Assembly (NCBI GenBank): GCA_020850835.1
Contig: JADZDX010000020.1
Span: forward strand, 1-44,562
Direction of reading: 5' to 3'
DNA length: 44,562 bases
From: Fimbriimonadaceae bacterium
GTDB lineage: Bacteria > Armatimonadota > Fimbriimonadia > Fimbriimonadales > Fimbriimonadaceae
Shown here: positions 23,032-32,096 of the stretch, in pieces
Layout of the letters: each line of letters begins with the position of its first letter
Position numbering within the stretch: the first letter of the stretch is position 1
Made by a program: the position numbers and the translations under genes
The notes under the pieces: generated by a model
Seen by the model: only the letters and a program-made list of their open reading frames with translations
Told to the model about the DNA's origin: nothing
Database searches by the model: none

Positions 23032-24774
23032 ATGCGACTTGCACTACTTTCCATCCTCGCAACTCTTGCTACCTTAGGTTCGGCCCAGGCTCCGCGCTTG
23101 ATCCTAGATCCTTCGACGTCGAATAACGAGCTGAGTAGCTTTGGTAACTCCCAATTGAACACCGAACTCACTCTCCGACTGATTCAAGAGGCTGAACGCA
23201 CGGTGAGCCGCCCACTTGAGGACTATAGCCTGGCGCAGAACTCGTTGCTAACGACATCGCGTGACGTGCTGGCCAATGTGATGAATACTTCCCTTGCCTA
23301 TCGGGTTACCGGGAACCTGAAGTTTCGCGATTATGCTCGGCGACAATTACTGGAATCAGCTGCCTACCCCAACTGGGCTCCAAATCACTTTCTTGGCACT
23401 GCTGAATTGACCCTCGCTATGGCAATTGGATATGACTGGCTCGGCGCCACATTATCGGCCCAAGACCGTGAGATCATTCGGAAGGCAATTGTTGAGAAGG
23501 GCCTGACCCCGGGGCTTGATCAGTTCAAGAATCGAGCCGATTGGACACGAAGGACGACGAATTGGAGCCAGGTCTGCGCTTCAAGCTTGGCCATGGGAGC
23601 GATCGCCATCCAGAAGGATGAGAAGCAGGTGGCGGCTCGGGTCTTGAACTTGGCGGTCCCGTGCGTCAAGCGTTCCGTTAGTGAGTACAAGGGCGGTGGG
23701 ATTCCTAGTGAGGGCCCGGTCTATTGGCGCTATGGCATGGCCTTTCACGCGATGCTCAATCGGACGATGGTGAATCAGTTTGGGAAATTTGGCTCGGTTA
23801 TGAACGATAAGGCTTACGCACAAACAGCCTGGTATCCAGCCTATATCCTTAGCCCGACAGGCAAGAACTTCAATTTCAGCGATTCAAGCGACCAATTCGT
23901 CCCGACGCCGGCGACCCTTGAGTTGGCCAGGCAAACAAACCAACCTCAGATAGCTGCTTGGACGACGGCCCGAGTCCATGAACTTCTTCAAGATTCGCAG
24001 ACTTGGACCGAAGAGCACCGGCTATCTGCTCTTTTCCTGGCCTGGGCTAAGGACTCTGCCGGCGAGGAAGCGTCCGACCTGCCTCTTGATCGCCTGTTCG
24101 ACGGCGAGACGGATGTTGTGACCATGCGCGGTTCATGGAGCGATCCAGAAACGAGCTTTGTCGCCATCAAAGGCGGCAAGAATGGCGTTCCTCACGGGCA
24201 CCTCGACCTTGGCTCTTTTGTCTTTGACGCTCTCGGAGAGCGCTGGGCCTTGGACCTAGGAAAAGACAGCTATGACTTGCCAGGCTACTTTAGCAGCCAA
24301 CGATATTCCTACTACAGGACAGGTACCGCAAGCCAAAACACTTTGTTCTTCGGGACCAACCAAAAGACGAATGGCTCTTCAACTTTTAAAACCAAACTCA
24401 ACACCAATCAACCTTCGGCAAGCCTAGACATTTCGAGGGCCCAAAGCTCAGCTCAATCCACTGTTCGCACCTTTGACTTCCTCAATCGGAGTGATTTGAT
24501 GATCACGGACAGCGTGAAGGGAGCGACCACAAACTGGCGCTGGCAGATGGTAACGGGTGCTTGGATTACGATTGAAGGCAAGAAGGCCATTCTTCAGCAA
24601 AACCGCAAGACCCTCATTGCAGAGATAGTCTCATCCCAAGGAACCTTCAGCCTCGGGAGCACTCGCCCACCGCTTCCCATTGAGGATCAAAACGAAGGCA
24701 CTCAGATGCTTTGCGTAGATATGCCGAAGGGCACATCCGAACTGAAGATCATCCTCCGACCAATGCCTCGCTAA
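23032..24774 (+). CDS. Heparinase II/III-like exported polysaccharide lyase
   Basis: A 580-residue exported protein: signal peptide MRLALLSILATLATLGSAQA, then an (alpha/alpha) toroid of about 330 residues (SRDVLANVMNTSLAYRVTGN; NHFLGTAELTLAMAIGYDWLG; PSEGPVYWRYG), then a beta-sandwich domain. The heparinase II/III core motif GVPHGHLDLGSFVFDALGERWALDLG includes the likely catalytic His, followed by YSYYRTGTASQNTLFF, with the Tyr expected of this lyase family. These enzymes cleave uronic-acid-containing polysaccharides by beta-elimination; the substrate here is unknown. It ends two bases before the rplI stop on the opposite strand. No Shine-Dalgarno site; start chosen for the signal peptide. 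Confidence 0.86.
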   Translation: MRLALLSILATLATLGSAQAPRLILDPSTSNNELSSFGNSQLNTELTLRLIQEAERTVSRPLEDYSLAQNSLLTTSRDVLANVMNTSLAYRVTGNLKFRDYARRQLLESAAYPNWAPNHFLGTAELTLAMAIGYDWLGATLSAQDREIIRKAIVEKGLTPGLDQFKNRADWTRRTTNWSQVCASSLAMGAIAIQKDEKQVAARVLNLAVPCVKRSVSEYKGGGIPSEGPVYWRYGMAFHAMLNRTMVNQFGKFGSVMNDKAYAQTAWYPAYILSPTGKNFNFSDSSDQFVPTPATLELARQTNQPQIAAWTTARVHELLQDSQTWTEEHRLSALFLAWAKDSAGEEASDLPLDRLFDGETDVVTMRGSWSDPETSFVAIKGGKNGVPHGHLDLGSFVFDALGERWALDLGKDSYDLPGYFSSQRYSYYRTGTASQNTLFFGTNQKTNGSSTFKTKLNTNQPSASLDISRAQSSAQSTVRTFDFLNRSDLMITDSVKGATTNWRWQMVTGAWITIEGKKAILQQNRKTLIAEIVSSQGTFSLGSTRPPLPIEDQNEGTQMLCVDMPKGTSELKIILRPMPR

Positions 24775-24776
24775 CC

Positions 24777-25352
24777 TTAGGCCTCAACCGCTTCGGCTTC
24801 TGCTTCGGGAGCCGAAGCGTCGCTGGGGGTTTCGGCTGGCACCGCGTCCGCAACGGCCTCCGCCGGAGCGGCCGGCTTCACTTCCTCATCAAATTCTGGG
24901 AAGGCAGCGTTCCAGACGTGGACTGTAATATGGGCATCAACTTCTCGGTGGAGATCCACAAGAACCTTGGTTCGCCCCAACCGCTTGATGGGGTCGTGAA
25001 GAACCACTTTCTTCTTATCTAGTTCAACTTTCAGATCCTTTTTGATCGCATCAACAATATCTTGCGAGGTTATCGCCCCGAAGAGCTTACCGTGGTCACG
25101 ACCAACTTTCCCCTCAATCTTAACGGTCGCGCCTTCGAGTTTCTCTTGGAGTTGCTCGGCGAAAGCCTTCGTTTCGGCTTGCTTTGCGGCAACACGAGCG
25201 TTTAGTTTCTCAAGGGCAGCAATCTGGTTGCGCTCAGCAACGGTGGCGAGGCCCTTCGGGAACAAATAGTTCCTCGCGTAGCCGTCCTTCACACTGACAA
25301 TCTGTCCTGACTTCCCAAGATTGGGAACGGTTTCCTTCAAAATGACCTTCAT
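24777..25352 (-). CDS. rplI: 50S ribosomal protein L9 with acidic C-terminal extension
   Basis: A 191-residue L9. The N-terminal domain, MKVILKETVPNLGKSGQIVSV then KDGYARNYLFPKGLA, is the invariant L9 signature that binds 23S rRNA; a long connecting helix and a C-terminal domain follow (GRDHGKLFGAITSQDIVDAI). From about residue 150 it goes on into an Ala/Glu/Pro-rich acidic tail of about 40 residues, absent from typical 148-residue L9. I chose ATG at 25352 over the longer open frame because the L9 N-terminus is exact and AAGGA lies about 10 bases upstream. The preceding gene, 13 bases upstream, is an MCE protein; the usual rpsF-ssb-rpsR neighbours are absent. Confidence 0.95.
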   Translation of the reverse strand: MKVILKETVPNLGKSGQIVSVKDGYARNYLFPKGLATVAERNQIAALEKLNARVAAKQAETKAFAEQLQEKLEGATVKIEGKVGRDHGKLFGAITSQDIVDAIKKDLKVELDKKKVVLHDPIKRLGRTKVLVDLHREVDAHITVHVWNAAFPEFDEEVKPAAPAEAVADAVPAETPSDASAPEAEAEAVEA

Positions 25353-25365
25353 GAGCGCAAATCCT

Positions 25366-26775
25366 TCAGCGCCGGATGCTGAACCCAATCGATGGGTATG
25401 GATCATCCAAGATGCTTTCAACACCAAACCATCCGCTGATATCCTTGCTGAAGTCAATGCGCGCACGCGCATCTAATCGTGGATGGTTGATATCGAAAAT
25501 GTCACCTCGGAGGGTTGCTCCTGGCGCAAGGCGGTAGGATACCCCAAACCCCGGCTTTCCTGCATAAACTCCGTACCGAAGTTCTGCCCGGGTCGAGATT
25601 GGACGACCTATCTGTGCGATCAGACTATTTGACTCAAAGGCATCCCATAGGCCCAGATAGAATTTACTCCCTCCTAGGGTTGTGGAAGCTTCGAAATCAG
25701 TACGGAGACGACGGTTTCCGCTCTCGTATGTTAGCGCGGCCTCGCTATCAATCTTCCCCAAACCGGTGCCGCCCTTGGCAAGTCCCGCTACACCGCCAAG
25801 GGTCTCGTTGAATTTCTTGAGGACATCGCTCAGTTCATCGGCCAGCTTGCTAGCCTTATCCATCACCGTAATGGCCTGTGCGCTCACTGTGACGCCGTTC
25901 TTGGCTATTAGCTCGGCATCGGCCGCGATCTTTGCGCCAGATTCCGACATTGTTTGGGAGTTTGCAAGGATCTCTTTGATTGGATCGCGAAGCTCTGGGT
26001 CATTCACAGTCTTGCGAAGATCTGCAATGAGCAAGTTGCTCTCCTTCATCGTAGAATTCATTTCGGCGACGAGGCTATTCATTTGGGCCTCGAGTTTCCC
26101 ATCGCCAGCAATCCTTGCAATCGCCTTTGTCGCCACCTGCAAGTCGCTCATCATTGCAACCGCCTTTCTCATCGCGGTTTGTACTTGAGCCTGATTGGCG
26201 GAGACCATTTGATTGATTTCGCCCGCCAGCGATCCAAACTCGGTAATCGTCTTATTGCTTGAGACCAAGAGGGTGTCCACCCGGTCACGCAACTTCCGAT
26301 CCTCAATGAGATTTTTCGTTGCCTTCAATGTGTCATTGAGTGCTTGGAGGGTCTCCTCCCCTTGGGGGCCGAGGGCACCCAAAGCCCCCTGAGTTTCGCC
26401 TTGCAACTCAGAACCGGGAGCTGCGAATTCATGAACAGCGAGAGGCGGCTTTAGGTCCAGTGCTCGGTCGCCAATCCCAATCAGCGAACCGGCAATAACC
26501 GCCTTGGTGCCCACGGGAATTCGAGTGCCTTGCTTAACTTCTAGGGTCATCACGGCTTTGTTTGGGCCACTGAGACCTACCGATGCGACTCGACCAATAC
26601 GAACCCCACTGAGCGTTACATCCGAACCCGCTACCATTCCGGCGGCATCCGAAAACACGGCCGTGTACGTATCCACCTTCTCGGCCCAGACGCTTCGTCC
26701 TAAAACGGCATACGCGGCGAGGAAGGCGACGACAAACCCCACCATAAGTAGACCAACCTTGATTGCGCCCTGCAT
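25366..26775 (-). CDS. MCE-family (MlaD-like) protein with C-terminal beta-barrel-like domain
   Basis: A 469-residue protein. A membrane helix (5-25) is followed by an MCE domain (about 37-117) with YTAVFSDAAGMVAGSDVTLSGVRIGRV and a lipid-handling core. A long helical or coiled-coil part runs from about 140 to 335. The last 125 residues alternate in short amphipathic strands (LRTDFEASTTLGGSKFYLGLWDA; RAELRYGVYAGKPGFGVSYRL; PSIGFSIRR), the pattern of an outer-membrane barrel. A trans-envelope MlaD with a terminal barrel is known from Veillonella, proposed as an ancestral lipid bridge; this matches that plan. No mlaE or mlaF gene is adjacent: neighbours are rplI and divergent clpC. The barrel is inferred by eye. 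Confidence 0.82.
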   Translation of the reverse strand: MQGAIKVGLLMVGFVVAFLAAYAVLGRSVWAEKVDTYTAVFSDAAGMVAGSDVTLSGVRIGRVASVGLSGPNKAVMTLEVKQGTRIPVGTKAVIAGSLIGIGDRALDLKPPLAVHEFAAPGSELQGETQGALGALGPQGEETLQALNDTLKATKNLIEDRKLRDRVDTLLVSSNKTITEFGSLAGEINQMVSANQAQVQTAMRKAVAMMSDLQVATKAIARIAGDGKLEAQMNSLVAEMNSTMKESNLLIADLRKTVNDPELRDPIKEILANSQTMSESGAKIAADAELIAKNGVTVSAQAITVMDKASKLADELSDVLKKFNETLGGVAGLAKGGTGLGKIDSEAALTYESGNRRLRTDFEASTTLGGSKFYLGLWDAFESNSLIAQIGRPISTRAELRYGVYAGKPGFGVSYRLAPGATLRGDIFDINHPRLDARARIDFSKDISGWFGVESILDDPYPSIGFSIRR

Positions 26776-26898
26776 TGCCTTACCTAGTTACGTTGAAAAC
26801 CACCGCAAAGGATGAACCCCGTATCATTATGGGCTGATGGATTGGCTGGGTGGAGCCAAGAATCCCAAGTACGGAGGAACCTACGCTGGGTATTCTGG

Positions 26899-26927
26899 TT
26901 GACAATGGTCCTAGTTGGCACTAGGTA
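26899..26927 (+). promoter_or_regulatory. Candidate clpC promoter with overlapping inverted repeat
   Basis: A perfect -35 hexamer TTGACA (26899-26904) is 17 bases from TAGGTA (26922-26927), a weak -10. An inverted repeat CCTAG-TTGGCA-CTAGG (26910-26925) spans the spacer and start of the -10, a suitable operator position. It is not a CIRCE element and does not match CtsR sites. The transcript would have a leader of roughly 95 bases. Confidence 0.45.
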
Positions 26928-26959
26928 AAAAACAGGGTCAGGTGGCCTAGCGTAGAACC

Positions 26960-26980
26960 GACCATGAACGGCCAATGGTC
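26960..26980 (+). repeat. Inverted repeat in the clpC leader
   Basis: GACCAT (26960-26965) and ATGGTC (26975-26980) are perfect complements separated by 9 bases. They could form an RNA hairpin about 50 bases before the clpC start. CAATGGTC in the right arm (26973-26980) also occurs at 26903-26910 in the promoter spacer, as a direct repeat 70 bases away, so DNA binding is another possibility. Confidence 0.4.
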
Positions 26981-27030
26981 TAATACACGGAGGAAACCGA
27001 AAGGACAGCAGGAGGCTGAAAGAATACAAC

Positions 27031-29544
27031 ATGTGGCAACGCTTTACTGAAAGAGCAAGGAAAGTCGTCTTTTATGCACAAGAGGAGGCGCAGAAGTTCG
27101 GCGAAGGATATGTATCCACGGAGCATTTACTCTTAGGGTTAGTGCGCGAGTCGGATAGCGTGGCGGCGCGAGTCTTAGAGCGACTCGGCGTTTCGCTTAG
27201 CCGCATTCGCGCCGAGGTTGAAAAGCAACTTCCCCGTGGCGACGCCCGCCCGTCTCAGGACATGACGCTGACGCCCAGAGCAAAGCGAGTCATTGACTTG
27301 GCTTACGATGAAGCACGGAACCTGAACAACAATTACATTGGGACGGAGCACCTCTTACTCGGCCTTATTCGCGAAGGCGACGGGCTGGCCGGCCGCGTGC
27401 TCGCCAAACTCGGTGTAGATATTGAGCGTGCTCGCCGTGAAGTCGGTGCCCTGCAGGACAACGAGTCTTCCAGTGGAAAGGCGTCCGGTGGCAGTAGTTC
27501 ACGAGGAAGTTCCGGAGCGGGTCAGGTCAAGACCGCAACCCTTGATGAATTCGGTCGTGACTATACAGAACTCGCTCGAGAGGGCAAGCTTGACCCCGTT
27601 GTGGGACGAACGCAGGAAATTGAGCGGGTGATGCAGATTCTCAGCCGCCGCACCAAGAACAACCCGTGTCTCATTGGTGACCCTGGTGTCGGAAAGACGG
27701 CCATCGCCGAGGGCTTGGCCATGCGGATCGTCTCGGGTGATGTCCCCAATCTTCTCAAAGACAAGCGTTTGATCGCGCTTGATCTTGCTGGCCTCGTAGC
27801 GGGCACCAAGTATCGTGGTGAATTCGAAGAGCGAATGAAGAAGGTGATGGAGGAAGTGCGCCGAAGCGAAGGCTCTATTATCTTGTTCGTGGACGAACTT
27901 CACACCTTGGTCGGCGCAGGCGCCGCCGAAGGAGCCATCGATGCCAGCAACATCATGAAGCCGGCGCTGGCGCGAGGCGAGTTGCAATGCATCGGCGCGA
28001 CTACGCAAGACGAATTTCGCAAGTACATCGAGCGCGACGCCGCCCTTGAAAGGAGGTTCCAATCCGTTAAGGTACGAGAGCCCAATCAGGAGGAAGCTGT
28101 TGACATTTTGAAAGGCTTGCGCGAGCGCTATGAAGCTCACCACAATGTCGAGATCACCGATGCGGCGATCGAGGCAGCGGTGAGCTTGAGCAACCGTTAC
28201 ATCACGGACAGGACCCTTCCCGACAAAGCCATTGACCTTGTTGATGAGGCAGCCAGCCGAACTCGACTCCTACTGAGCATGCCGCCTAGCGATGTGCGTG
28301 CTGATAAGGTCAAGGTGTCCAAATTGCGCGCGGACTTGGACCATCTAAACCGCCGCAGCAAAGATGAGGACGCTGAGCAAATAGATAAGCTCACCAAGGA
28401 GATTGAGGACCTCGAAGATTCAATCGCTACCCGCGAGGATGCTTGGGAAGCCGAAGTCAAGCCAGATGCCGTTGTGGGCGAAGATGAAATCGCCGCGATC
28501 GTTCAAAGCTGGACCGGGATTCCCGTCACCCGACTTGTTGCGACGGAAAGCGAGAAACTTCTCCACATGGAAGATGACCTTCACAACCGGATCATTGGTC
28601 AGGTGGATGCGGTCAACGCGGTGTCCAGAGCTATTCGCCGAAGCCGCAGTGGCCTGAAGGACCCGAACCGGCCAATGGGTAGCTTCATCTTCCTTGGCCC
28701 TACTGGGGTGGGCAAGACAGAGCTTGCTAAAGCTCTAGCCGCCTACCTGTACGAAAAGGATTCTAACATCGTTCGGATTGACATGTCCGAATACATGGAG
28801 CGATTCGCGGTTAGCCGATTGGTTGGTGCACCTCCGGGGTACGTCGGTTATGATGAGGGCGGACAATTGACCGAACAGGTCCGACGCAATCCTTATTGCG
28901 TAGTTCTCCTCGATGAAATCGAGAAGGCTCACCCCGAAGTGTTCAACATCCTCCTGCAAGTCTTGGAAGATGGGCACCTAACTGATAGTCAGGGTCGAAC
29001 CGTGGACTTCCGCAATACGCTTATCGTCATGACCTCGAATGTTGGCGTTCGCCCAATCGAACTCGACAAAGGCTTGGGCTTCCGAGAAACCAAGGAAGAT
29101 CCAAACGATCCAAAGGTCTACGAAGCAATGAAGAAGCGAATGCAGGAAGAGATGAAGAAGCTCTTCCGCCCTGAGTTCCTCAACCGCGTGGACGAGGTGA
29201 TCGTTTTCGAACACCTTCGCCGAGAAGAGATTCTGCAAATTGCTGACCTCTACTTGAAGCGAGTCAATACGCAGGCGGCTGAGCATGGAATCACCATTGA
29301 GCTCAGCGAAAAGGTGAAGGATCACCTGGTTAGTTCCGGATACGATCCGAATCTGGGAGCGCGCCCGCTACGAAGAGCCGTCCAGCGATTCATCGAGGAC
29401 CCGCTCAGCGAGGACTTCCTACTCGGCAAGTTCAAGGAGGGTGACCACGTCTTGGCCGATATCTCGCCTGATGACCCTGACAAGGTGGTTTTCATCAAGA
29501 AAACTGGCGGGAAGAAGGAAAAGAAGGAACTGGTCAAGAGCTAA
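27031..29544 (+). CDS. clpC: ATP-dependent Clp protease ATP-binding subunit ClpC
   Basis: An 837-residue Hsp100 unfoldase that feeds proteins to ClpP. The N-domain has two repeats ([42 protein letters not shown]). The first AAA domain has Walker A GDPGVGKT (216-223); the second has GPTGVGKT (556-563) and the pore segment [14 protein letters not shown]. The middle domain includes a coiled part near 425-460, where UVR-type ClpC motifs normally lie. The ClpP-binding loop is G-L-G-F (681-684). The start is fixed by the N-terminus. An AGGAGG lies at 27010-27015, farther upstream than usual (15 bases). It is followed by a convincing terminator and is monocistronic. HrcA is about 2.5 kb away; an McsA-like protein is 12 kb away. 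Confidence 0.97.
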   Translation: MWQRFTERARKVVFYAQEEAQKFGEGYVSTEHLLLGLVRESDSVAARVLERLGVSLSRIRAEVEKQLPRGDARPSQDMTLTPRAKRVIDLAYDEARNLNNNYIGTEHLLLGLIREGDGLAGRVLAKLGVDIERARREVGALQDNESSSGKASGGSSSRGSSGAGQVKTATLDEFGRDYTELAREGKLDPVVGRTQEIERVMQILSRRTKNNPCLIGDPGVGKTAIAEGLAMRIVSGDVPNLLKDKRLIALDLAGLVAGTKYRGEFEERMKKVMEEVRRSEGSIILFVDELHTLVGAGAAEGAIDASNIMKPALARGELQCIGATTQDEFRKYIERDAALERRFQSVKVREPNQEEAVDILKGLRERYEAHHNVEITDAAIEAAVSLSNRYITDRTLPDKAIDLVDEAASRTRLLLSMPPSDVRADKVKVSKLRADLDHLNRRSKDEDAEQIDKLTKEIEDLEDSIATREDAWEAEVKPDAVVGEDEIAAIVQSWTGIPVTRLVATESEKLLHMEDDLHNRIIGQVDAVNAVSRAIRRSRSGLKDPNRPMGSFIFLGPTGVGKTELAKALAAYLYEKDSNIVRIDMSEYMERFAVSRLVGAPPGYVGYDEGGQLTEQVRRNPYCVVLLDEIEKAHPEVFNILLQVLEDGHLTDSQGRTVDFRNTLIVMTSNVGVRPIELDKGLGFRETKEDPNDPKVYEAMKKRMQEEMKKLFRPEFLNRVDEVIVFEHLRREEILQIADLYLKRVNTQAAEHGITIELSEKVKDHLVSSGYDPNLGARPLRRAVQRFIEDPLSEDFLLGKFKEGDHVLADISPDDPDKVVFIKKTGGKKEKKELVKS

Positions 29545-29568
29545 TCCTGACCTTAATCAAACTAAAGG

Positions 29569-29597
29569 GTGGCGGAGCGATTCCGCCACTCTTTTTT
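29569..29597 (+). terminator. Intrinsic terminator after clpC
   Basis: GTGGCGGA (29569-29576) and TCCGCCAC (29582-29589) make an 8-bp GC-rich stem around the loop GCGAT, followed by TC and six T residues (29592-29597). It begins 25 bases after the clpC stop. It is the clearest terminator in the window; read on the other strand the tail after the stem is poor. Confidence 0.9.
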
Positions 29598-29607
29598 ACT
29601 GTCGAGC

Positions 29608-30855
29608 CTACTTCGGCTTGGCGGCAATTCCTTTCCGTTCAACGATCGTCTGTGGAGCCAGCGTGACCTTCACGCTCGCAATCAGATCCCTCTTAATCAT
29701 GAGGTTGGCTACGACTGATGCCGCATCGTTGTCCACTATCCGATATGCAGGACGGATGGTACGGAAGCCCTCCATGTTGGGGCGTCCGCCCGGGCCACCC
29801 TCAGGTCGAGGCATGACCGTGGGCTTACCGTCCTTGTCAACCAGGGTAAATGGCTTACCATCCTTTCCAATTAACTCCAATGAGAACGGCGCATCCGGCA
29901 GGCTGGTCTTCAGAAAAACCAGGTGCCCCGTCGGAGCCATCCCCGCACGGTCACCACCGCCTCTCGGCCGCTCTCGCTCATCTGATTCGGGAGCCCCACC
30001 ATCATTAATGGCCTGCAGCGTTATGGAGCCATTTCCCATCTTCGCGGACGTCCCCTCCTTGAAGGGTAGTGAGACGGTCATTGGCTGAATCTCCTCGACG
30101 CGGTAGCGCACCGAGACCGTCGAGCTTCCCTCCTCTACGTTGGCTACAGAGAGAATCCGGTTGTCGTCCTTGCTGGCCATCAACCCACCGAACATCCGCC
30201 GTCCCCCAAACTCACCGCTAACCATGCCCGGGCGCTTCGCCCCGTCAACGCGACTAAGTACGAAGATCATGGATCCGCCCCCCATGTTCGTCATCATGTT
30301 TCGCGCCCCTTCGGGAATCTTGCCCAAGGCCGCGTCCATTTCCGTCTTCAAGGCGGGGTTTGGAGACCCATCAGCCTTCCAAGCAGTTACCTTCCCATCC
30401 GATATCTTAAAGACCCCGATGACCGAGATCTTTGCCCCAGCAATCGAAATGTCTGCTGCTTCCGAACGCTGTGGCTCTTGTCGATGGCGAAAACCACCCA
30501 TATCGCCGTTGCCGCTGGGTCGGCCTCCTGCATTTGGCGGGCGGTTCGGACGCCCGGGACTGGATTCTGGGCTCGGATTTGTACTGAGCCCTGCACCACC
30601 ACCTTGACTCGGGCGTCCGGCTGGCCCGGTCTGGTCCATCGTATCGGGGGCGCTCCTCATTCCAGGAGACCCGGGAGCCGGGTTTGCGCCGTCCGATGGG
30701 CGAGTCGTGCTCTCCGAGCCGACTATTCCCTGCGACTGCGGCTTACCTTTGAAGTCTCTAAGTTCTTCGTCGCTCATAACGACTGTTTGTGGCTTGCAAC
30801 CCATCAACCCGACCAGAAGAAGGCTAGGCAGTGAAAACCAATGAGTACGTGACAT
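29608..30855 (-). CDS. Gly/Pro-rich lipoprotein of unknown function
   Basis: About 415 residues. Signal peptide with lipobox LLLVGLMGC (Cys at position 20 counting from the chosen start), so it is probably lipid-anchored. Residues 40-120 are low-complexity, rich in Gly, Pro, Ser and Asn, with many Pro-Gly and GRP repeats. The remainder has strand-like stretches (ISVIGVFKISDGKVTAWKADG; VSVRYRVEEIQPMTVSLPF) and a final globular part ending QTIVERKGIAAKPK. No catalytic motif seen. I chose ATG at 30855: the ATG at 30870 lies inside the TATGAT box (30866-30871). The protein is a plausible surface or adhesin-like product; function unknown. Confidence 0.7.
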   Translation of the reverse strand: MSRTHWFSLPSLLLVGLMGCKPQTVVMSDEELRDFKGKPQSQGIVGSESTTRPSDGANPAPGSPGMRSAPDTMDQTGPAGRPSQGGGAGLSTNPSPESSPGRPNRPPNAGGRPSGNGDMGGFRHRQEPQRSEAADISIAGAKISVIGVFKISDGKVTAWKADGSPNPALKTEMDAALGKIPEGARNMMTNMGGGSMIFVLSRVDGAKRPGMVSGEFGGRRMFGGLMASKDDNRILSVANVEEGSSTVSVRYRVEEIQPMTVSLPFKEGTSAKMGNGSITLQAINDGGAPESDERERPRGGGDRAGMAPTGHLVFLKTSLPDAPFSLELIGKDGKPFTLVDKDGKPTVMPRPEGGPGGRPNMEGFRTIRPAYRIVDNDAASVVANLMIKRDLIASVKVTLAPQTIVERKGIAAKPK

Positions 30856-30865
30856 CTTGGGGAAC

Positions 30866-30871
30866 ATCATA
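30866..30871 (-). promoter_or_regulatory. Candidate -10 box for the Gly/Pro-rich lipoprotein
   Basis: TATGAT on the minus strand, 10 bases before the ATG at 30855. It overlaps the upstream ATG (30870), arguing against that start. Confidence 0.5.
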
Positions 30872-30891
30872 CATCACTACGACGGATTGCC

Positions 30892-30897
30892 CATAAT
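30892..30897 (+). promoter_or_regulatory. Candidate -10 box for the GT4-hrcA unit
   Basis: CATAAT, 8 bases before the ATG at 30906, with no Shine-Dalgarno site. It faces away from the TATGAT box of the divergent lipoprotein gene, 20 bases apart. Confidence 0.5.
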
Positions 30898-30905
30898 GAA
30901 AGCCA

Positions 30906-32096
30906 ATGGGCCTAAATGTGGCGATTTTTGAACCCGAAGCCGATGGCCACCACATGGTTCTATACACCCGAACCATTATCCGTACCCTCAAAGAGCGAGG
31001 ACACCAAGTTCACCTTGTTACTACCAAGCGGGCGACTCAACACCCTGCGTACAACGTTCTACTCGCAGAGGACCTGCAGTTTCAGACCCATTTAATGCCC
31101 GATTCACCAAACTCCGCCGATGAGGGCGATATCGCGCGGCTTCTCGCTCAGTTTAAGCGACGCAAAAACTATCGTCGGGGCTTTCTTGCCCTCCGCAAAT
31201 CGGTGTCCATTGACTCCATCTACATGGTCAATATTGACCAAGCCGACTTAGCCATCGCGATAAAGGGGAGCCCGTTCGGCAAGGCACCATTTTCCGGCAT
31301 GCTGATTGGTCGGCAGTTTCACCAAGGGAACAGGCTTCGCGACCGACTTTTCCGCCCCGTCTTCCGACGCCTACTCAAGTTGGCAACTTTACGCAAGCTT
31401 CTCCTCCTTGACGAGCTTCTCGTTGATCATGTCAAGAATTGGCCTGGGGCAAGCAAAGTCGTTCACTCCCCTGATGTAGGCACCCTTGCCCCGCTGGGTT
31501 CGAGCGTATCGCCCCGATCTGCGCTCGGGATCCCTAACGATCAGTTTATTGTCCTCGCCTTTGGTGCATTAAGCCTGCGAAAAGGAATCAAGGAAGTACT
31601 TGATTCGGTGGTTATGTCGCCGCAAGTCTCCCTTCTATTGGCCGGCGTTCAAGATACTGAGGTTCAGGAGTTGCTCAAGTCCTCTGGTGCTGCCCAACTT
31701 AGGGCAGAAGGTCGATTATTTGAAATCGCATCATTCTTGGATGATCAGCAAGAGAGCCAAGCTTTTCATTCTGCCGACGTGGTGTGGTCGGGCTACCGAA
31801 ACTGGCTTGGGATGAGCGGAGTCCTCACCCTCGCAGCCATCGCCGGCAAGCCGGTCGTCTGCAACAACGAGGGCCTAATCGCCCACTTGGTACAACAGAA
31901 TAGACTGGGCGTTGCGGTAGATATCACGAAGCCGGAAGCTGTCTGCCTGGCATTTGATACTCTAAGGCATGGGAGCCAGAGCTTCCTCGAGTCCGGACGG
32001 CTTTTTGCGGCCAACCATACTCCGGAACGATTCGGAGATTGTGTCTGCGATGCCATTGAATCGGCGGCATCAATGAACTCGTCTAATCTGGAATGA
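30906..32096 (+). CDS. GT4-like glycosyltransferase
   Basis: A 396-residue protein with a GT-B plan. The N-terminal half starts VAIFEPEADGHHMVLYTRTIIRTLKERGHQVHLVTT, including a Gly-His-His turn near the acceptor site. The C-terminal half has FIVLAFGALSLRKGIKEVLDSV, a usual GT4 start of the nucleotide-binding domain, and YRNWLGMSGVLTLAAIAGKPVVCNNEGLIAHLVQ, which takes the role of the E-x7-E region though the Glu pair is not clear. Substrate unknown. It overlaps hrcA at ATGA, so the two are co-transcribed, an uncommon partner for hrcA. The leaderless-type CATAAT lies 8 bases upstream. Confidence 0.75.
   Translation: MGLNVAIFEPEADGHHMVLYTRTIIRTLKERGHQVHLVTTKRATQHPAYNVLLAEDLQFQTHLMPDSPNSADEGDIARLLAQFKRRKNYRRGFLALRKSVSIDSIYMVNIDQADLAIAIKGSPFGKAPFSGMLIGRQFHQGNRLRDRLFRPVFRRLLKLATLRKLLLLDELLVDHVKNWPGASKVVHSPDVGTLAPLGSSVSPRSALGIPNDQFIVLAFGALSLRKGIKEVLDSVVMSPQVSLLLAGVQDTEVQELLKSSGAAQLRAEGRLFEIASFLDDQQESQAFHSADVVWSGYRNWLGMSGVLTLAAIAGKPVVCNNEGLIAHLVQQNRLGVAVDITKPEAVCLAFDTLRHGSQSFLESGRLFAANHTPERFGDCVCDAIESAASMNSSNLE

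Noticed and set aside
26776-27030. CIRCE or CtsR operator before clpC
   Set aside because: The inverted repeats present (CCTAG/CTAGG; GACCAT/ATGGTC) do not match TTAGCACTC-N9-GAGTGCTAA or the CtsR heptad repeat.
27499-28143. 214-codon antisense open frame inside clpC
   Set aside because: Fully opposite to an unmistakable ClpC coding sequence; no start signals or family features.
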